NCBI GenBank assembly: GCA_002205965.3
Contig: NADL03000002.1
Span: forward strand, 620,001-684,000
DNA length: 64,000 nucleotides
From: Kappaphycus alvarezii
Lineage: Eukaryota; Rhodophyta; Florideophyceae; Gigartinales; Solieriaceae
Direction of reading: 5' to 3'
The notes below the pieces were generated by a model. It searched no databases, was not told the DNA's origin, and worked only from the letters and a program-made list of their open reading frames with translations. The translations under genes and the position numbers were made by a program. This document shows, one piece after another, positions 12,621 to 25,760 of this stretch. Each line of letters starts with the position of its first letter. Position 1 is the first letter of the stretch.

Positions 12621-14913
12621 AACGACTCCGCTTCCCCTTTTCCATATAATAATTTTACTCATCTGTCATTTCGAGTGTTCCAATAGAATTCATTTTTCCC
12701 TTCTGTAACCTTCTGTTCTCTGGTGCACCTGATGAAAACTTTCTAAATTTCTGTGTCTTGCAGAGTTTAGCTTTGATGCGTACTTGAAAGTGTTGTGGCA
12801 GTGCAGGAGTAGCGGATCGCTTCAAGCAAGCATTTTTTCCTTCCGAACTAGTCTCTGCCTCGAACCCTATAACCTTGGACAATATTGTCAAAGAAAGTTT
12901 CGATTGAGGATAGGGCCCAAACTTCTGTCCAGTTCCGAAAAAAGTCTTGCATTTAACAGTTGTGATATAATTACAACCGCTTCCGAGCACTATTGCCACT
13001 GGAACTACGTGGAACTGTAAATCGCTGTAAAAAGGACCCAAGTAGCAACCATGTCATTGGTCCACGCAGCAACTCGGTCATCTTCGTTATTTGAGAGGGC
13101 CCACCCTGTGGAGACTTGTTGCATTTGCAAATCATTTGATAACTGAAATAGCAGTTATTGCAATAAGACTCGTTAATACCGCAGACACCCGAGGGTTTTT
13201 ATTGATGCAGCAATAACAAGGACACGCAATCGCCTAGACCACAACCCAGGCACCTACATCGGTACCCAAGATGTAAGGTCGCTGCTCCAAGGGATAGTCA
13301 CATTCAAGTGGCGGTCATGACCACGCACGATAAAGGAATGATCACAGAGAAAGTGGGAATAAGGCTGACACATAGCCATACAGGGCTTATCCCACTGCAA
13401 ACCAGTTGCTATTTGTGACACACAGAATATACTAAACTGAATTGTTACTTTTGATAATGCCCAAACGGATGACCCCTGTTTTGAGCAATCTCAACTCTCA
13501 AATGAACACTGAAGAGGCGTCACAGCTCGGACCGCTGACGGTGGGTTCTTAGTTTGAATCAGAATGCAGGAAATAAATCTGCCCGCTTTCACTTTCACCT
13601 TTTCCTATCTCATTCCCAAAACATTTCTATCACAATGGCTACCCATCGCTCTTTCCGCATACAAAAATGGAATGCGGAATGGATCCGCCCTGGGAATCTG
13701 CATTGGAAACTCACCGAAATATTGTCAACTCGCCTGATTGTGAAACTTTAGATGAGGAGAGATTCCTTATGGAGAGAGGACGACGACGCAACCCGTCTAT
13801 CGTCGCAATTTTGACACAGTTCCCCGGCAATTACAAGTCTATGCTAGAGTGATTTGCACTGTGCAACCACTGCCGCGTTTCTGCGAAATCGACTATATTT
13901 ATCTGCTTGATTCCTTGATAGCAATCCCTCTTCTGCTTCCAGCAATGAATCTGTCTGTCGGTAATCGCAATATACGCTGCTATTTCACGATGTCGGACTC
14001 CCTGCAAATGACATGTGTGTGACCATACTGCGCAATATTTTCGCTCAACGCAGCTCCTTTCAGATTTTGCCAGTGTGTACCAATTTCAAAGTCACTGTTT
14101 TTGAAAGACCCCACCGTGGCTACATTCCAACTAGGCCAACGTTACTCCTCGGGCGTTGACAAAACAGCGCTTCCTTTATTTTCAAATCAACTGTCAGCGG
14201 TTGACCAATCCGTAATGTCAACGTCTACATGAGCTGCGTTTTCCCTCACGTTGGCCTTGTTCCAAAACGGCACAGACTCTTATAGATCCATCAAGACATT
14301 GCCGTTAATCTTTGGGATTCCGCTCGAAATCCGGAAAACCCTTTACCTTTGCTGCCTATAGTATTACAATGCGCATTTGCGCCGCAAGTACGGCCATGCT
14401 ATTCGTTTTCGGTGAAACGATCAAAAGTCAATGGTGTTTACCAAACCCGAGAGGTCCTGTCCGCTTGGAGCAATACTTCAATTTCCGACAATAATCGGTG
14501 TAAGCGCTGTGTGGTACCGCAGCAGTGCATCGCGATACCATCACCATTCCAACATACTTGTAAAGTTCCCGTACTTGAGATATTTCATAATTCGCCACAG
14601 CAGTATTTGCTCAGGGATCATTATCACCATAGCCATATCCATTTGCCCACTTGTCCAGTATTAATTCGCCAAATTCCTTCAAGTCGCCTCTCAAACTAGA
14701 ATCAACGGCAACTAGCCGCCAGTATTAACCGCCTCCCATTTGCATCTTCACATAGCAAACCACTAGATCTGCACCTCCCTTTTCAAATCTCCGTGTACCG
14801 TTTCTAATCCAATGCGCGTCCACTCCCCTATAGTTTAGACCGCAATCACCTCCCGCTCTCTTCCACTGCAAGGCTCACCAGCTCCACGAACACCTCCGCA
14901 ATCTCAACAACAC
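12621..14913. other. Intergenic, no gene recognised
   Basis: About 2.3 kb between the motif cluster and the DUF4079 gene. Open stretches are short, often lack an ATG and have no recognisable domain. Pieces near 13,660-13,850 and 14,310-14,700 have a coding-like look on one strand but many stops, so decayed mobile-element sequence is possible. The last 150 bases before 14,914 are C-rich and likely hold the promoter and 5' leader of the plastid-protein gene. Confidence 0.35.
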
Positions 14914-14973
14914 ATGCGCGATTCCAACAAGCGACCGAACCGCGCATCACACCCTAACCAAACACGCAGCAAC

Positions 14974-15611
14974 ATGGCATTTATAGCAGTCTCTCCTGCG
15001 TCTCTCACGCGACCACTTTATGCCTCCTTTTGGTCAAAGCCAAATACACCCCGTCGCAAGTTGGCCTCTCAACGTCGCTCTACAATCACCGCCCTCCTTC
15101 CCTCAACCGAACTAATCTCCGCCAACCCAGCAGCCGTCGATGCCGTTGCCAAAGCCTTCAACACTCTAAACATGCCGCAATGGCTTGTAGAATGGGGACA
15201 CCCAGGTATGATGGCCTTCATGGTTCTCGGCATGGGAATGCCAGGTGCTTATATTGGTTGGCAAGGTCGTCTCAACGAGGACAAGAAGGAGGGTGTAAAT
15301 CAGAAGCGGTTGCATGAGTCAATCATGATTGCCTTTTTCCTGCTTGCCTTCTTGGGTGGCGTTGGCGGCACCTTATCCGTAGCCATGCAAGGTTATGACA
15401 TTTGGGAGAGCCCGCACTTTAAATCGGCAGCCGTTTGTTTAGCTCTTCTCGGTGCGAATTCGGTAGTGGCTTACAGTGGGTTCACCGTTGGAAATGACGG
15501 AACTCCGAAGGGACGCTTAGAGGGACGAAAGCTCCATGCCTACCTCGGGGGGCGACAATGGCAGCATTAGTCATACACGGCGTGATTGGGGCCAAAATTC
15601 TATCAGGATAA
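14974..15611 (+). CDS. DUF4079-family plastid membrane protein (one frameshift)
   Basis: The protein has an N-terminal Ser/Arg-rich, acid-poor stretch typical of a plastid transit peptide. I prefer the ATG at 14,974 (MAFIAVSPASL) over the in-frame ATG at 14,914, because a Phe close to the start is common in red-algal transit peptides (established knowledge, applied by inference). The mature part has membrane spans around GMMAFMVLGMGMPGAYIGW, IMIAFFLLAFLGGVGGTL, AVCLALLGANSVVAYSGF and TMAALVIHGVIGAKILSG. This matches the cyanobacterial/plastid DUF4079 pattern, whose function is not established. The last span is in another frame: the G6 run at 15,547-15,552 appears one base short. The open frame otherwise stops at 15,570; with the shift the natural end is TAA at 15,609-15,611. 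It converges with PDS5, 178 bp away. Confidence 0.85.
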
Positions 15612-15789
15612 ACATAGTGGTGGATCGTCTCGCATGGCGCTGAACAAAGCGGAAATTTAGCGATGACAATTGGTCCTGGCGGTTGTTTGAGAACTAGATA
15701 CCTCTGCGGCTGTCTGCTTTAAGCAATGAATGGATCATTAGTTACGTCTCCTGTACACAGTATGCAGTGAAATAAATCTTCTAAAGAAT

Positions 15790-18700
15790 CTAAGTTCTCT
15801 TTAAACGAGAGCTCCGTCGGAGCACTGGAACATCTCCTATTGCGGTGGCGGACTCAACAACTTTCCTAGGTTTCGAACTCTTCTGCGACTTCTTCCTAGT
15901 CTTCGATATCAGTTGCTGAGAAACTGGTCGGGTCCTTCGGGCGATACGCTCACTCACATTTCGACCTTGGTTACTCTCGTTCGAACCTGAGGCTTGTTGC
16001 TGTTTTGATTGCTGCTCGTCAGGGTTTGAAGGAGCAACAACAGAGTCTGCAGATCTCCGTTTCGTCCCTCGTTTTTCTTTCTGAATTTGCGGACTGCTCT
16101 GCTCAGCACGCGGGGTCTCTGATCCCATTCGATCTGAGTAGTCCCCTTCCCTTAAAGTTGTCTTCACACCTTCGCTCTCAGCGCTATGAAAGATAGAAGT
16201 GGATGCTTCATCTTCCATACCCGAAAGCTTCAAGTCTGCATCCTTGCGAGTTTGAACACCATTCTCTGCATTTGAATGCAACTTAGATGGAGTAGTGTTC
16301 ATCGCAAGTTGGACTGTAGTGTGTGGCCGTTCCTTTTTGCCTGAAACACGTTTCTGATCACCGTCGTACATGCGAGCAACATCTACGAGAGATGGAGGTG
16401 GCACTCCAGATGTTTCCGATTCACGATTGATTACTCGAAACATGTCCGTCGGCAGAGATATGTCTCCAGGATGATGCGAGAGATTCCATTTCTTCCCACT
16501 CTGCTTCCGTTTCAGTAACACACCCGTTATTCGAGCAATCGCATATATGCGCTGTGTCTTTTCTCCGGGCCCGTCCTCCTCCCTCTCAGATACGTCCTTT
16601 GAAATCAACAAGCTCTCTATGAACTCTTGTATAACCCCAGCGTATTCATTGGACTCTAAAAGCCTGTTAAGCAAAAGATCAAGACACTTTTCTGCTTCCC
16701 GATACCCCTGTTCCTGGTCTACTCCGATATCAGGCAGATTTGCCAATACCCAGATGAACTCCGGAACGATAGCCTCGGGAAGAAGCTTGACACATGAAGG
16801 GCGCCCTTCCAACTTTGCCCGCTCGAAAAGCCTGCGTCTGTTTCGAAATGCTGTTGTCAATAAGGAACGAATCCTTGCAGCATTTTCTTGCATTGGATCA
16901 ACTGCCATTAGTGGCAAGGCAACAGTCCATCTAAATGGGAGTCTTTTCGTCATAACTTGATTCGCCACCGTAGATGCAAAGGCCATCCACATCAGGTTGC
17001 TCGTCCTGAGCGAGAAGGACCGTAGACACAAGCAATGACGGCGTAAACTGACGAAAAAATTTCGGGTGTCTGGCCAAGTAAAGCATCCCTCGGCCAGCGG
17101 AAAGCCGAGCGCGAGCACAGAGCGCAGCCATTGACTCTTTAGTAGCCATCTCATGATTATCCTCATTTTCCTCTGTTGAGTCCTCTGAATCTGAATTACT
17201 TATCGAGAAAACGTCTCCGTTCTTCTCCAGTAGTACATGCAATAATGCCGAAAACATCTTTCAGCTCATCGCCTACCGATTCAATGACACAAAGGCGTAC
17301 ACCAAGAGTTTGATGGCTCTGTGAACAAGTTCTGCAATACAAGCCCGATTGAAGTCCGTAGCCATTGCTGACAGAGGGCACATCTCCTCCCTAAGAGCCG
17401 AGGGCAAAAAGCAATGTCTCGGAACGGGATTATTTCTCTCTTTTCTTCGACTCTCAAGGCCGGAAGCTTCTCGCAAGTAGTTTCCCACCCCGCTGTTAAA
17501 TGAGCCGCAAAGCAAAGCCGCGCGAAATCAAAACATTCTAATGCGATCGGCTGGAAGTCCTTTGGACGGTGCTTCGCGAGTTGCGTTAAAGTTGTTAGAG
17601 GGGCTATGAACTGTTCCACATTCCCTCTAAACTCGTTGATCTCAGATGCGACATCCTTGACCAGCTCTTGCAAAAAAGGAGTCGAAATACTGTCGTTATT
17701 CTCGCTGTGTAAACTAATCGCAGCCTTCGTTGACCACTTTGCAATCTTTGCACCCTGCCCGACGTCGAATAGAGACTTTGATAACATCCATTGCCGAAGT
17801 ATGCCATCGAATTCTTCTCTCGTTTCATCTCGCCCCACTGTTGTCGGAATACGACTCACCATCTTTAAACCCATCAGTATTAAATCTGAGCTCCAGTCAG
17901 AAGCTTCAAGGTCGACCTTGACAAGCGATTTCACGCTCTCCATGGTATCCTCCAACAGGTTGGGGAAGAACTTGCTGGTAAGATCCAAGTACCTTAGGAT
18001 TCCACACATTGCGATGGCTTTGCCTTGAGTTTCCTGTGATTCAGGCGAAGAATCAACCTCGCCAACCTGCCCATTCTCATCAATGGCAATTTTGCACGCA
18101 ACTTTCACATAAAGAGAAGTGAATACTGCCGGGCGACATTTTCTGAAGACTTCCCTTTCAACGAACTCTCCAAGATCCGTTTTAGAACCAAGCCGGGATA
18201 GAATGTCTTGGCATGAAGCCGAACGCTGGGAGTACGACAATTTGCCATCCAAAGCGGAGAATAATCTCTCGTATATTCTAAGGTCCACCGCAGTGGACAA
18301 AGAGGTGCAGGAGTTTTGGACATTACCCTGGACACCGGTTTTCGTAATGAAGAAGCGAGCAAGGAGCTTAGCAAGTTCGTGGAGCTCTGTAGCATCAAGC
18401 TTAGGAACACTCGCAATCGTTGATGGGCTGCGGTTCTCTCTCCGCTTCGAAAATGTCCTAGTCATAGGGCTAGATGAATTTGATGAAGTTGGAGGGCGTT
18501 TTCTCGACCGCAGTCGATAATTTGCTATTCTTAGCAGGCTCTCCCTGCATTTTTGCCTCTCTTGAGCCAACATGGCCACGTGATTGAACGCTTGACCATC
18601 CAAACCAGCTAAGAACGTTGCAAAGCGACGGAACCGCACATTCATAATCTCTTCATCATCACGCGTTGCACCTGGAATCTTTTCGAAAATGACTCGTTCT

Positions 18701-20575
18701 ATTTCATTTGCGGACGCAGCATCTCCTGCGCTTCGAAGCGCAACATGTGCTTGCACTAGAGTCTGAGGAAGCCAAGATACTTTTGGCAACCAATCATCAA
18801 TTTCTCTCTTCGATTTCTTCGCGGAGTTGACAACTAGGCGCTCCCCTTCGATCTCTTCAAGATCTTCTCGAGCAGTTTCAACATTATTCTCGTCATTATA
18901 ACCCCCCTCTTCAGCTCCAGGCAGTTCCAAATGTCGTTCCGCAGATTGGCTCTCAGATGAGCCTAACGCTTCCTTTGACAAAGGCACTTCCTCGTGTTGT
19001 ACAGGTCAGATAATTGCTTTAAAGCCTCGCCCCTCACAGAGGGCTTCCGATCCCGTAGTCGAGACGACATCAGCTTCAACAATTCATCGCTCGCAAACGC
19101 AACCGATTCGCCAACGACTCTCACAGCGGCAACGCGGACTTCCTCCTCGCGATCAAGCAATCTTTCTCTGAGAAGCAAGTCCAATTTTTCTCTATGCTTC
19201 GGTTGAGAATCCATCAACCCTACGAATGACTCACAAAGCTCTGCGCGAATCACTGGACTCACATCTCGTATTCGGGACAGAAACTCTTCAAACAAGACGG
19301 GTACGAGTCCACCATGTCCCCGAGACGCAAACAACCTCGACAGAATGTGGACGTTTGCCCATCGCACCGCCTCATCTGCTGCACGTATGCGGTCCTCCAA
19401 GCTTGGAATGACGTAGATTAGAGTATCGGGGCTATTCTGTTAATCGCAACAAGCATTTCCGCTATATGTTCATGATGTTCCGACAACTCTTCATCATCTT
19501 CATCCGTTCCTTCTTCTTGCCTCCGTTTTCGTCCCCTTTTTCGTTGCCTATCCGGAGTGAGTCCTGACTTTGACTTTCTACTATGTCTTATTGATGCATT
19601 GAGCAAACTGCACAAAGCCATTTGAACTGCATTCATTCCACGTTTCAGCACTACATTCGCTAATGCCACTGCACCTGGCGAATACTTCAGTGCTGGTACT
19701 AAGGGTGCTAGCATGGCATCCAACACTGATATCCCTATCTCCTCCGCCTCCTCCAACATTCCGATAGAATATTAGCCATATATTCTCTGACCTTGACCCT
19801 TGATGTGCTCTCGCAATAGCATAAAATAAGGCAAACAACTCGCAAATCACCCCTCGTCCTCCGCAAATATAACAAAAGTCTTCACATTCGCCAGCTGCTC
19901 CAGCAAAGAAAATCGGTACAAGCCCATGTTGTCCTCAGCGATCACCAAAACCGCCAGTTGTTCCATAAATAAGCCACACACCTCATCTAGCCTCTGCGCT
20001 GATACTAAAGGATCTGGGGCACTTATCCGAAACAACTCCGCTAAGGCACAGGCACCAGCAGCCGCAACGATTGAGCTTGATGCGACAAAAATCGCGGCCC
20101 TGACAATACCTCTGCCAACTCTTTCAAATCATCTTCTATTCTAGGAGTTGATCCATCCTCTTCCCTCTCTGATCTATTTTTCGCAAACGCTGCACGATAC
20201 CACGCATGAACAGCTCTCTCTTCTCCACGTCCGCCTCCAGTATGCGCTCCGCGAAAGACTTTTTCAACTGTATTTCATCACTAGCGTCAAACTTATCCGA
20301 CCCAAGGTCGGTAACACGCGAAGATGAAAGAGGTGTACCCTGAGTGGTCGAAGCGCGTCCCACGGCAAGGTGATGTGCAGCCAGACGATCAAACTCTACT
20401 CGACGACGAGATAGGGAAAGCGGTGGACGTTTCGAAGAACCAATAGAAGTGCGATGAGGACGCGGAGGGGTGGGATGGCTGCTGTAGAGGTAGGGATGGT
20501 TTCGTGATCGGACTTGGTCTTCTTAGACCACGCTTCATATGCGCGTGCAGCGGCTGCACGACGGGGACGTGGCAT
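15790..20575 (-). CDS. PDS5: PDS5 cohesin-associated HEAT-repeat protein (about 12 frame changes)
   Basis: PDS5 binds the cohesin ring on chromatin and controls its loading, acetylation and release. From the ATG at 20,575: a basic Ala/Arg/Pro-rich start; the family's early HEAT region with CALAELFRISAPDPLV (20,060-20,010), which matches the conserved ADI-RI-APE-PY segment; then LLEQLANVKTFVIFAEDE; then SRIRDVSPVIRAELCESF and RLRDRKPSVRGEALKQLSDL (19,300-19,000), the core HEAT repeats. A long middle follows (18,960-17,400). The C-terminal tail is Ser/Lys/Arg-rich and ends RRSSRLKRT at 15,790, as usual for the family. Length of about 1,590 residues fits. Frame changes occur near 20,460, 20,155, 20,102, 19,851, 19,800, 19,757, 19,421, 18,980, 17,410, 17,280, 17,240 and 16,985, several at C, G or T runs. 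Homology continues across each one, so short introns are unlikely and assembly indels likely. Confidence 0.85.
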
Positions 20576-20734
20576 GAGCGAGATAGGTGCGGATGAAGAG
20601 GGGCGGCAACTTGGGAGGGGTGCAGCGATGACTTCCAGATGCAATGATAAGGACAGGACGGATGAGCCGAGGAGGTTGAGGAGGTGAAAGGCTCAAGGAT
20701 ATACACTGCAGACCTTATTTTGGGGGAAATGGTT

Positions 20735-21370
20735 TGGTACAGTAATGTACATGTATGCTGGCTTTTCAGGCGTATGGGCGTGATTTGATACCGGTGACCA
20801 TTTTGGCGCCCCCCTTGTTTCGGTTCCATTTCAGAGTTGCATAATTTGTTCTTTCATATTCACCTTTGATCCAGATTTCTTTTCCGCCAGCATACTACCC
20901 CAAAATATAGAAATTCTAGTTCGAATATGCCTTTATCGCAGTTGCTGCATGCCATGCCCTGTTTCCTCCAAAATACCGCTCCAGCTCCGACTGTTGGCGT
21001 CCATGTCACCCGAAACGAAAAATGTGTTTCTGTGTCCAGAGTCGCTTGAAATCGTCAAAAAGAGAACACATTACAGATACTGTAAGTTTGGACTGCGCCC
21101 ACGCAATTGGTGGGCATTTACAGTCTTGTACTGTACACTATGTACTGTACAATACTGTACATACTGAGGTACAGTGCATCGGAAAAACCATTTCACTTGT
21201 CCGTCTACCGTACAGTACGTATGTACATACAGTAGTATGTACTGTACTGTATGTACTGTACAGTGCTGTACAGTACTGTACAGTACTGTACATATGGTAT
21301 CACTCCTGATGCTCCGTACTGTAATGTACTGTACATGCACATTACTGTAATACAGGGCAGTTCAGCATTG
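20735..21370. repeat. Dense cluster of GTACTGTACAGTAC palindromes
   Basis: Between 21,118 and 21,345 the sequence is largely alternating CTGTA/CAGTA words (period 5, palindromic at period 10), for example GTACAGTACTGTACAGTACT near 21,270-21,290. Scattered members start near 20,735, upstream of the PDS5 start. It lies outside any recognised gene. Confidence 0.8.
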
Positions 21371-22150
21371 TACAGAGTAAAGTTTGCTCTCCCACATCAA
21401 ATACCGCGAAATCCGTTGGCATATGTTCCAGCGCTTTGGGACTTGAATCCGGATCATCCGTCACGTGATCTAGTTGGATGACAGCTCCGCGGTGCTTTGG
21501 CGATTACTTTTACAAAAGGTTTTGCAAAACACAGGTAACTGTAAATCGGGGCTGTAAACTTATTGTCAATTCAGTTGAAAAGAAATTCAATCCAGTCAGC
21601 ATTGGAGAATATTTTGGTACAGGACACTGAGAACACGCTTTCGAACCACTACTACACGTAACATCAGATACATGACGGAATATGCTTAGACACAGCTTTC
21701 GCGAAAATTCAAGGGATAAGGCAAATCGCGGCGCGAGTGGCTAGCCTGAAAAACGGTAGATGCTTTAGCTATTGTAGAACGGTTGAATAGGTTGAAAATA
21801 AAATTTTGAAGTTCTTTTCTTACTTTGGTGCCCGAAGCGGTGAGGCCTTTTATAGATAGTAGATGCTGTAACTACTTCTACCGCATCTACTAATTACTAG
21901 CTGAATTCCTAGAGAATAGTCCTGCGGATTGTCCGAATGACCCTGGCGCTGCACTGATCTAACAGTCATCGCTAAAATAGATAGGATACAAAATATGGAC
22001 TATGTAGAATAGAAGTACTGTTAAGGACAAATAGATACACTACAAGACTGTAAATAGCACATAAATAGAGTTTTATGTATCCTGGTACTTCCGACGCTCC
22101 CTTTCTTCTCCCTGAACTTTTGTTTTCTCCATTGTAAGTCACAGATTGGG
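21371..22150. other. Intergenic, no gene recognised
   Basis: Moderately AT-rich with no recognisable coding region. From about 22,100 minus-strand sequence begins to resemble decayed copia RNase H, so the boundary with the next element is soft. Confidence 0.35.
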
Positions 22151-23640
22151 TAATTATCTATTTGTTAAATGCATATACACTTACTTGTTGTGAGGATCTG
22201 ATTTGGTACATCAAAATTTGCGATCTCGTGAAGGCGTCCGCGGGATTGTCTGCAGTTCGTCAAATCCAATATTAGACATATTCTTCTCTCAAATGCATCT
22301 CTTACCGGGCAAATATTAATCATGAGGCGTTTTTTCCAACTCTAGGGACACTTGATGATCACATAAAATAGACTGCTTGAGTTCGTAAACATTGAGAGTG
22401 GAATTTTGATCCCAAGCAAGGATTCAAGGTCGTACTTGATCATATAGCCAATATCGAAGCATCAGCGAAAGAATAAACTTTGAAGCCTGGTACAGATCGT
22501 GTTAATCTACAGCTTTTTGACTAGAATAAATCAACGCATCACAAGTCCGGCCTTGTCGGTGAGTAAGAAAATGTACCGAAGTTGAGAAGTATTGTCGTCG
22601 TTGTTTGCGAGTGAAGATTCATAGTATAATTTCAACTGTATTACGTTTTTTGTCTAACTTGTAATATTTAAGCGAAGTATGGGTTATCTGCACATGCTAC
22701 GAATTTGTTCAACTGCTTGGTTTTTTCCAACGAGAATTTGGTTTCTATAACTTGCGCGGCCCAAATTTAGGGACATCATATTTCAGGCTTTGTAGGTATT
22801 AAAAGAACCATTAAAAAGCTGAATTCAGGAAAAGGGGAGTCAATCGGCAAAATGCGCAATTTTCTAACGTACTGTTCCTGACTTAACTCAAATCCATAAT
22901 CATTTCTCCTTACTCTGACACCTGCGACTACAGTGTCATCGAAATTCCTCTCTCGATTCAAATTTATCCAAAGTCTTTTGGGACAAAGTAATGAATTCAT
23001 TATTGCCACAAAGCAGATTTGTCCACATATTTACGACTAGTACTGAAGTTCTTGGTCTTCATGCTTTGCCAAGAGCGCGAGATCTCCACCGGTTGGTCAT
23101 ACAGATATCTTTCTTTAAGTGTGACTCATAGTGCGATTCCAATAGTATACCAAATTGGATAATCCGTGAAAAGATTTCAGTAACTAGAGTAACTGGTTCT
23201 CATGTAATTCAAAGTCTTTGGTTGGTATTTAATAAATTTTAAATATCATAATTTGAGCTGACTGTAAGTACTCCTGTTTAATATCTTGAGACAAAATCCT
23301 GAAATCGAATATTGCAGCAATTGAAACTAATAAGCGTTGGAAAGCTGGCGTACATTTGTATTTTCATATACGAGATATTTCTTTTCTTTGTCCTTGCTAC
23401 CTTGTATTACAAATCGTGCTTTGTGTAAGTCTTTGTCACTGCTCTTATTCTTGACTGACAGAACGAATCTTCTAGAGAGGATATTAGCATTCCTTAGTAT
23501 TTCCCTATCGACTATTTCGAGGTATTTATCTCTAGAATCCCTATTATTCTCTCTGTTTTGCTTTCAGAAACTCTGTAAAATTGGATTTGGGATCTCGTGG
23601 ATGTAAAACTTCATTGAAGTGACGTCAACGAGTTGAATTT
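22150..23640 (-). mobile_element. Decayed Ty1/copia reverse transcriptase fragment
   Basis: On the minus strand, 23,490-23,340 encodes a classic copia reverse transcriptase entry region: RRFVLSVKN, then KARFVIQG and KDKEKKYLVYENTNVRQ. These match the conserved GRFVLxxKN...KARFVVQGHRDKEK...STxVRQ block. Further on, 23,009-22,776 encodes GVRVRRNDYGFELSQEQYV, which matches the segment after the polymerase active site. Many stops interrupt the frame, and no LTRs or primer site were found. The element is dead and old. Confidence 0.75.
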
Positions 23641-24149
23641 TTTTTAGAGTATATCCATTAATTATTAAATGCAAGGCCTCAACCAATGATTCTATTGGAT
23701 CATTGCAAAGGCTTTACTTGAGACTATATGAGTGATGCAATTCCTCGATATTTCTGTCAATGAAGGCTTTCATATCATTAATTTTCGTGAATCTTTACAG
23801 TCATGTCCTCTTAGATGTGGTCTTTTCACGATAGAATAGAAACTCACCTCCAATGCTGAGTTTATGGTGAGCGGCACTTAGAAGCTGTGAATTCAGAGCG
23901 GTTCTAAGTCTGAGTTCTGAACAGATATTTTCCTTCTAAGCTCTTTCCATTCGGAGCGCTCTCATTCATTTCATTTGATTCTGAAGTTCTCTTTTCATGG
24001 CCGGAAACCTCGCTAAAACTTCAAAGAGGAGTAACGGTGGAACCAGTCCTTCCTGGCTCACATTGTCGTTCATAGCCTTAAGGGCGTGACGTAGAGCCAG
24101 TTATATTTAAACATCAGGCTCTTAATGGCTAATATTGTGGTGGATATCA

Positions 24150-25760
24150 CCAAGCCTCGAAGATGCGGTACATGAAAATGGCTGAAGAGCTGCACCGACT
24201 CAGCTTCAGATTGTCAAAGTCCGACGACCGTCTGTTTACTGGCAGTAGAGTTTGCCAAACGGTATTCTTGTTGATGTATGTGGACTATACCTTTACAAAT
24301 GTTTCGGAAAGTACAGTATCTGACGCCAGAAGGGAGTTATAGAAGCATTTCAAGACGTCCGAACTGAGTGAACACAATTCCTTGGAGTGCAGGTACAAAA
24401 AGTTGCGAACGGTACTATCTGGTCACAGCAACCGTACATCAGAAAGATTAATGAGGCCGCTGGGATGAAGGATGCAAAGCCCGAAACTTCCCCACTTCCT
24501 CTTTCATACCCCCTGTTTAATAAACGGAGGATGCTGACCACCGCGGAGACGAGGGAGATGGAGAGCTTTAGCGATTATGTCCATAACTTGCCTCAAATAC
24601 CCTGACACTATCCCTCTAGTAACCGTTACCATGGAATTGCACCATAAGAAAAAATCAGTGAATTTTGTGCACTGTACTCAGACACCAGTGTGAAACACAG
24701 GATCATACCACTTTGTGACAAGCCAAAGACATGAAGCCATCGTGGGTATCTCGCGTGGTTCTCGAAACACTTCGGTCTTCACCAATCAGCGATTATTTGA
24801 ATGCTCTTCGCCAATTGGACCAATTGAACTTTGACATGATGTTTAGTGCTGTCGGTATCACTGATAGCTGCCATATGGTCCTTCAGAACCTTGTAGTTTG
24901 ATACCGCAAGGGTCGCTTTTTCTAGAATACCTTTGAATTCGGTACCGTTTGCTTACAATTTATCTCCGCTGATGTTGAGTACCTTTTATATATAAAAACT
25001 ATTCTGATGCTTCGGCCTGTTTACCGAAAGTATCAAACAATATTTCAACCATGGATTACCTTTTGTGTGCGAAACACCGTATAAGAACATACCGTATCAA
25101 TGAAATCTAAGCCTAGGCCTTAATTTTCTTTCCAGCGAGGATCCCACAAGAAATTACAACAGCTGTATCAATTCTGAGAAAATTTCAGTCTGCACCGGAA
25201 GTAAAGACTTGGAAAATTGCCAATCATTTAGTCCGCCACCTTTTTGGCACTCAGGAGATTATAATATCTCTTCCCAACAGTAATAATAGCGTTGGGCTGA
25301 TAGCCTGGAGTGATGCGGACGGGTTCCGCAATCGTTCTAATCGCCTCTCTACACTGGATTGCTTGTTGACCGCCAACGGTGATCCAATTGTATGGAGTTC
25401 TAGATTGTAGTCTGCAACAACTATATCTACGTACAAAGCGCAGTTTTATGCCCCGGGAAGTTGTGTGCGTGAATTTTCCTGGGTCAGATCGGTTCTCAAG
25501 GAAATGATTTATCGGAGATAGAGATACTGTAGTTTTACAGGACAACCTGGGATCTATCCGATGGACGGAAGAAATTTAGCATGTCGGTATTCGCTATTAA
25601 TACGTGAAGAACGCATTTTCTCACCGAATAGTTGAAGTTCAGTACAATCTATCGACGGAAAACCGAGTAGATACTTTGACCAAGATCATCATCGGTGATG
25701 AGCTGTTGCAGCACTTAGAGTGACTTGGCTATTTTCTTGATTCCGCTTTGCTCGTTCATC
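24150..25760 (+). mobile_element. Decayed Ty1/copia reverse transcriptase and RNase H fragment, opposite orientation
   Basis: Plus-strand sequence near 24,240-24,300 reads CQTVFLLMYVDYTFTNVSES, the copia polymerase active-site region, but the YVDD signature is YVDY here. 24,380-24,480 gives QVQKVANGTIWSQQPYIRKI followed by MKDAKPETSPL, the typical segment just after it. 25,280-25,500 gives the RNase H block in several frames: WSDADGFRNRSNRLSTLDC, ANGDPIVWSSRL, SATTISTYKAQFYA. 25,660-25,700 resembles the terminal segment ending VDTLTKIIIGDE. Stops and frame changes are frequent, and a gap of about 600 bp between the two domains holds no recognisable sequence. It lies back to back with the fragment at 22.2-23.6 kb. 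Confidence 0.75.

Noticed and set aside
12655..13041. A 128-codon minus-strand ORF as a hypothetical gene
   Set aside because: It starts at TTG rather than ATG, has no recognisable domain and lies in motif-rich intergenic DNA.
15790..20575. Short introns as the cause of the PDS5 frame changes
   Set aside because: At each junction protein similarity continues with little or no extra sequence. Stretches of only a few bases would have to be introns, and I saw no consistent GT...AG pairs.
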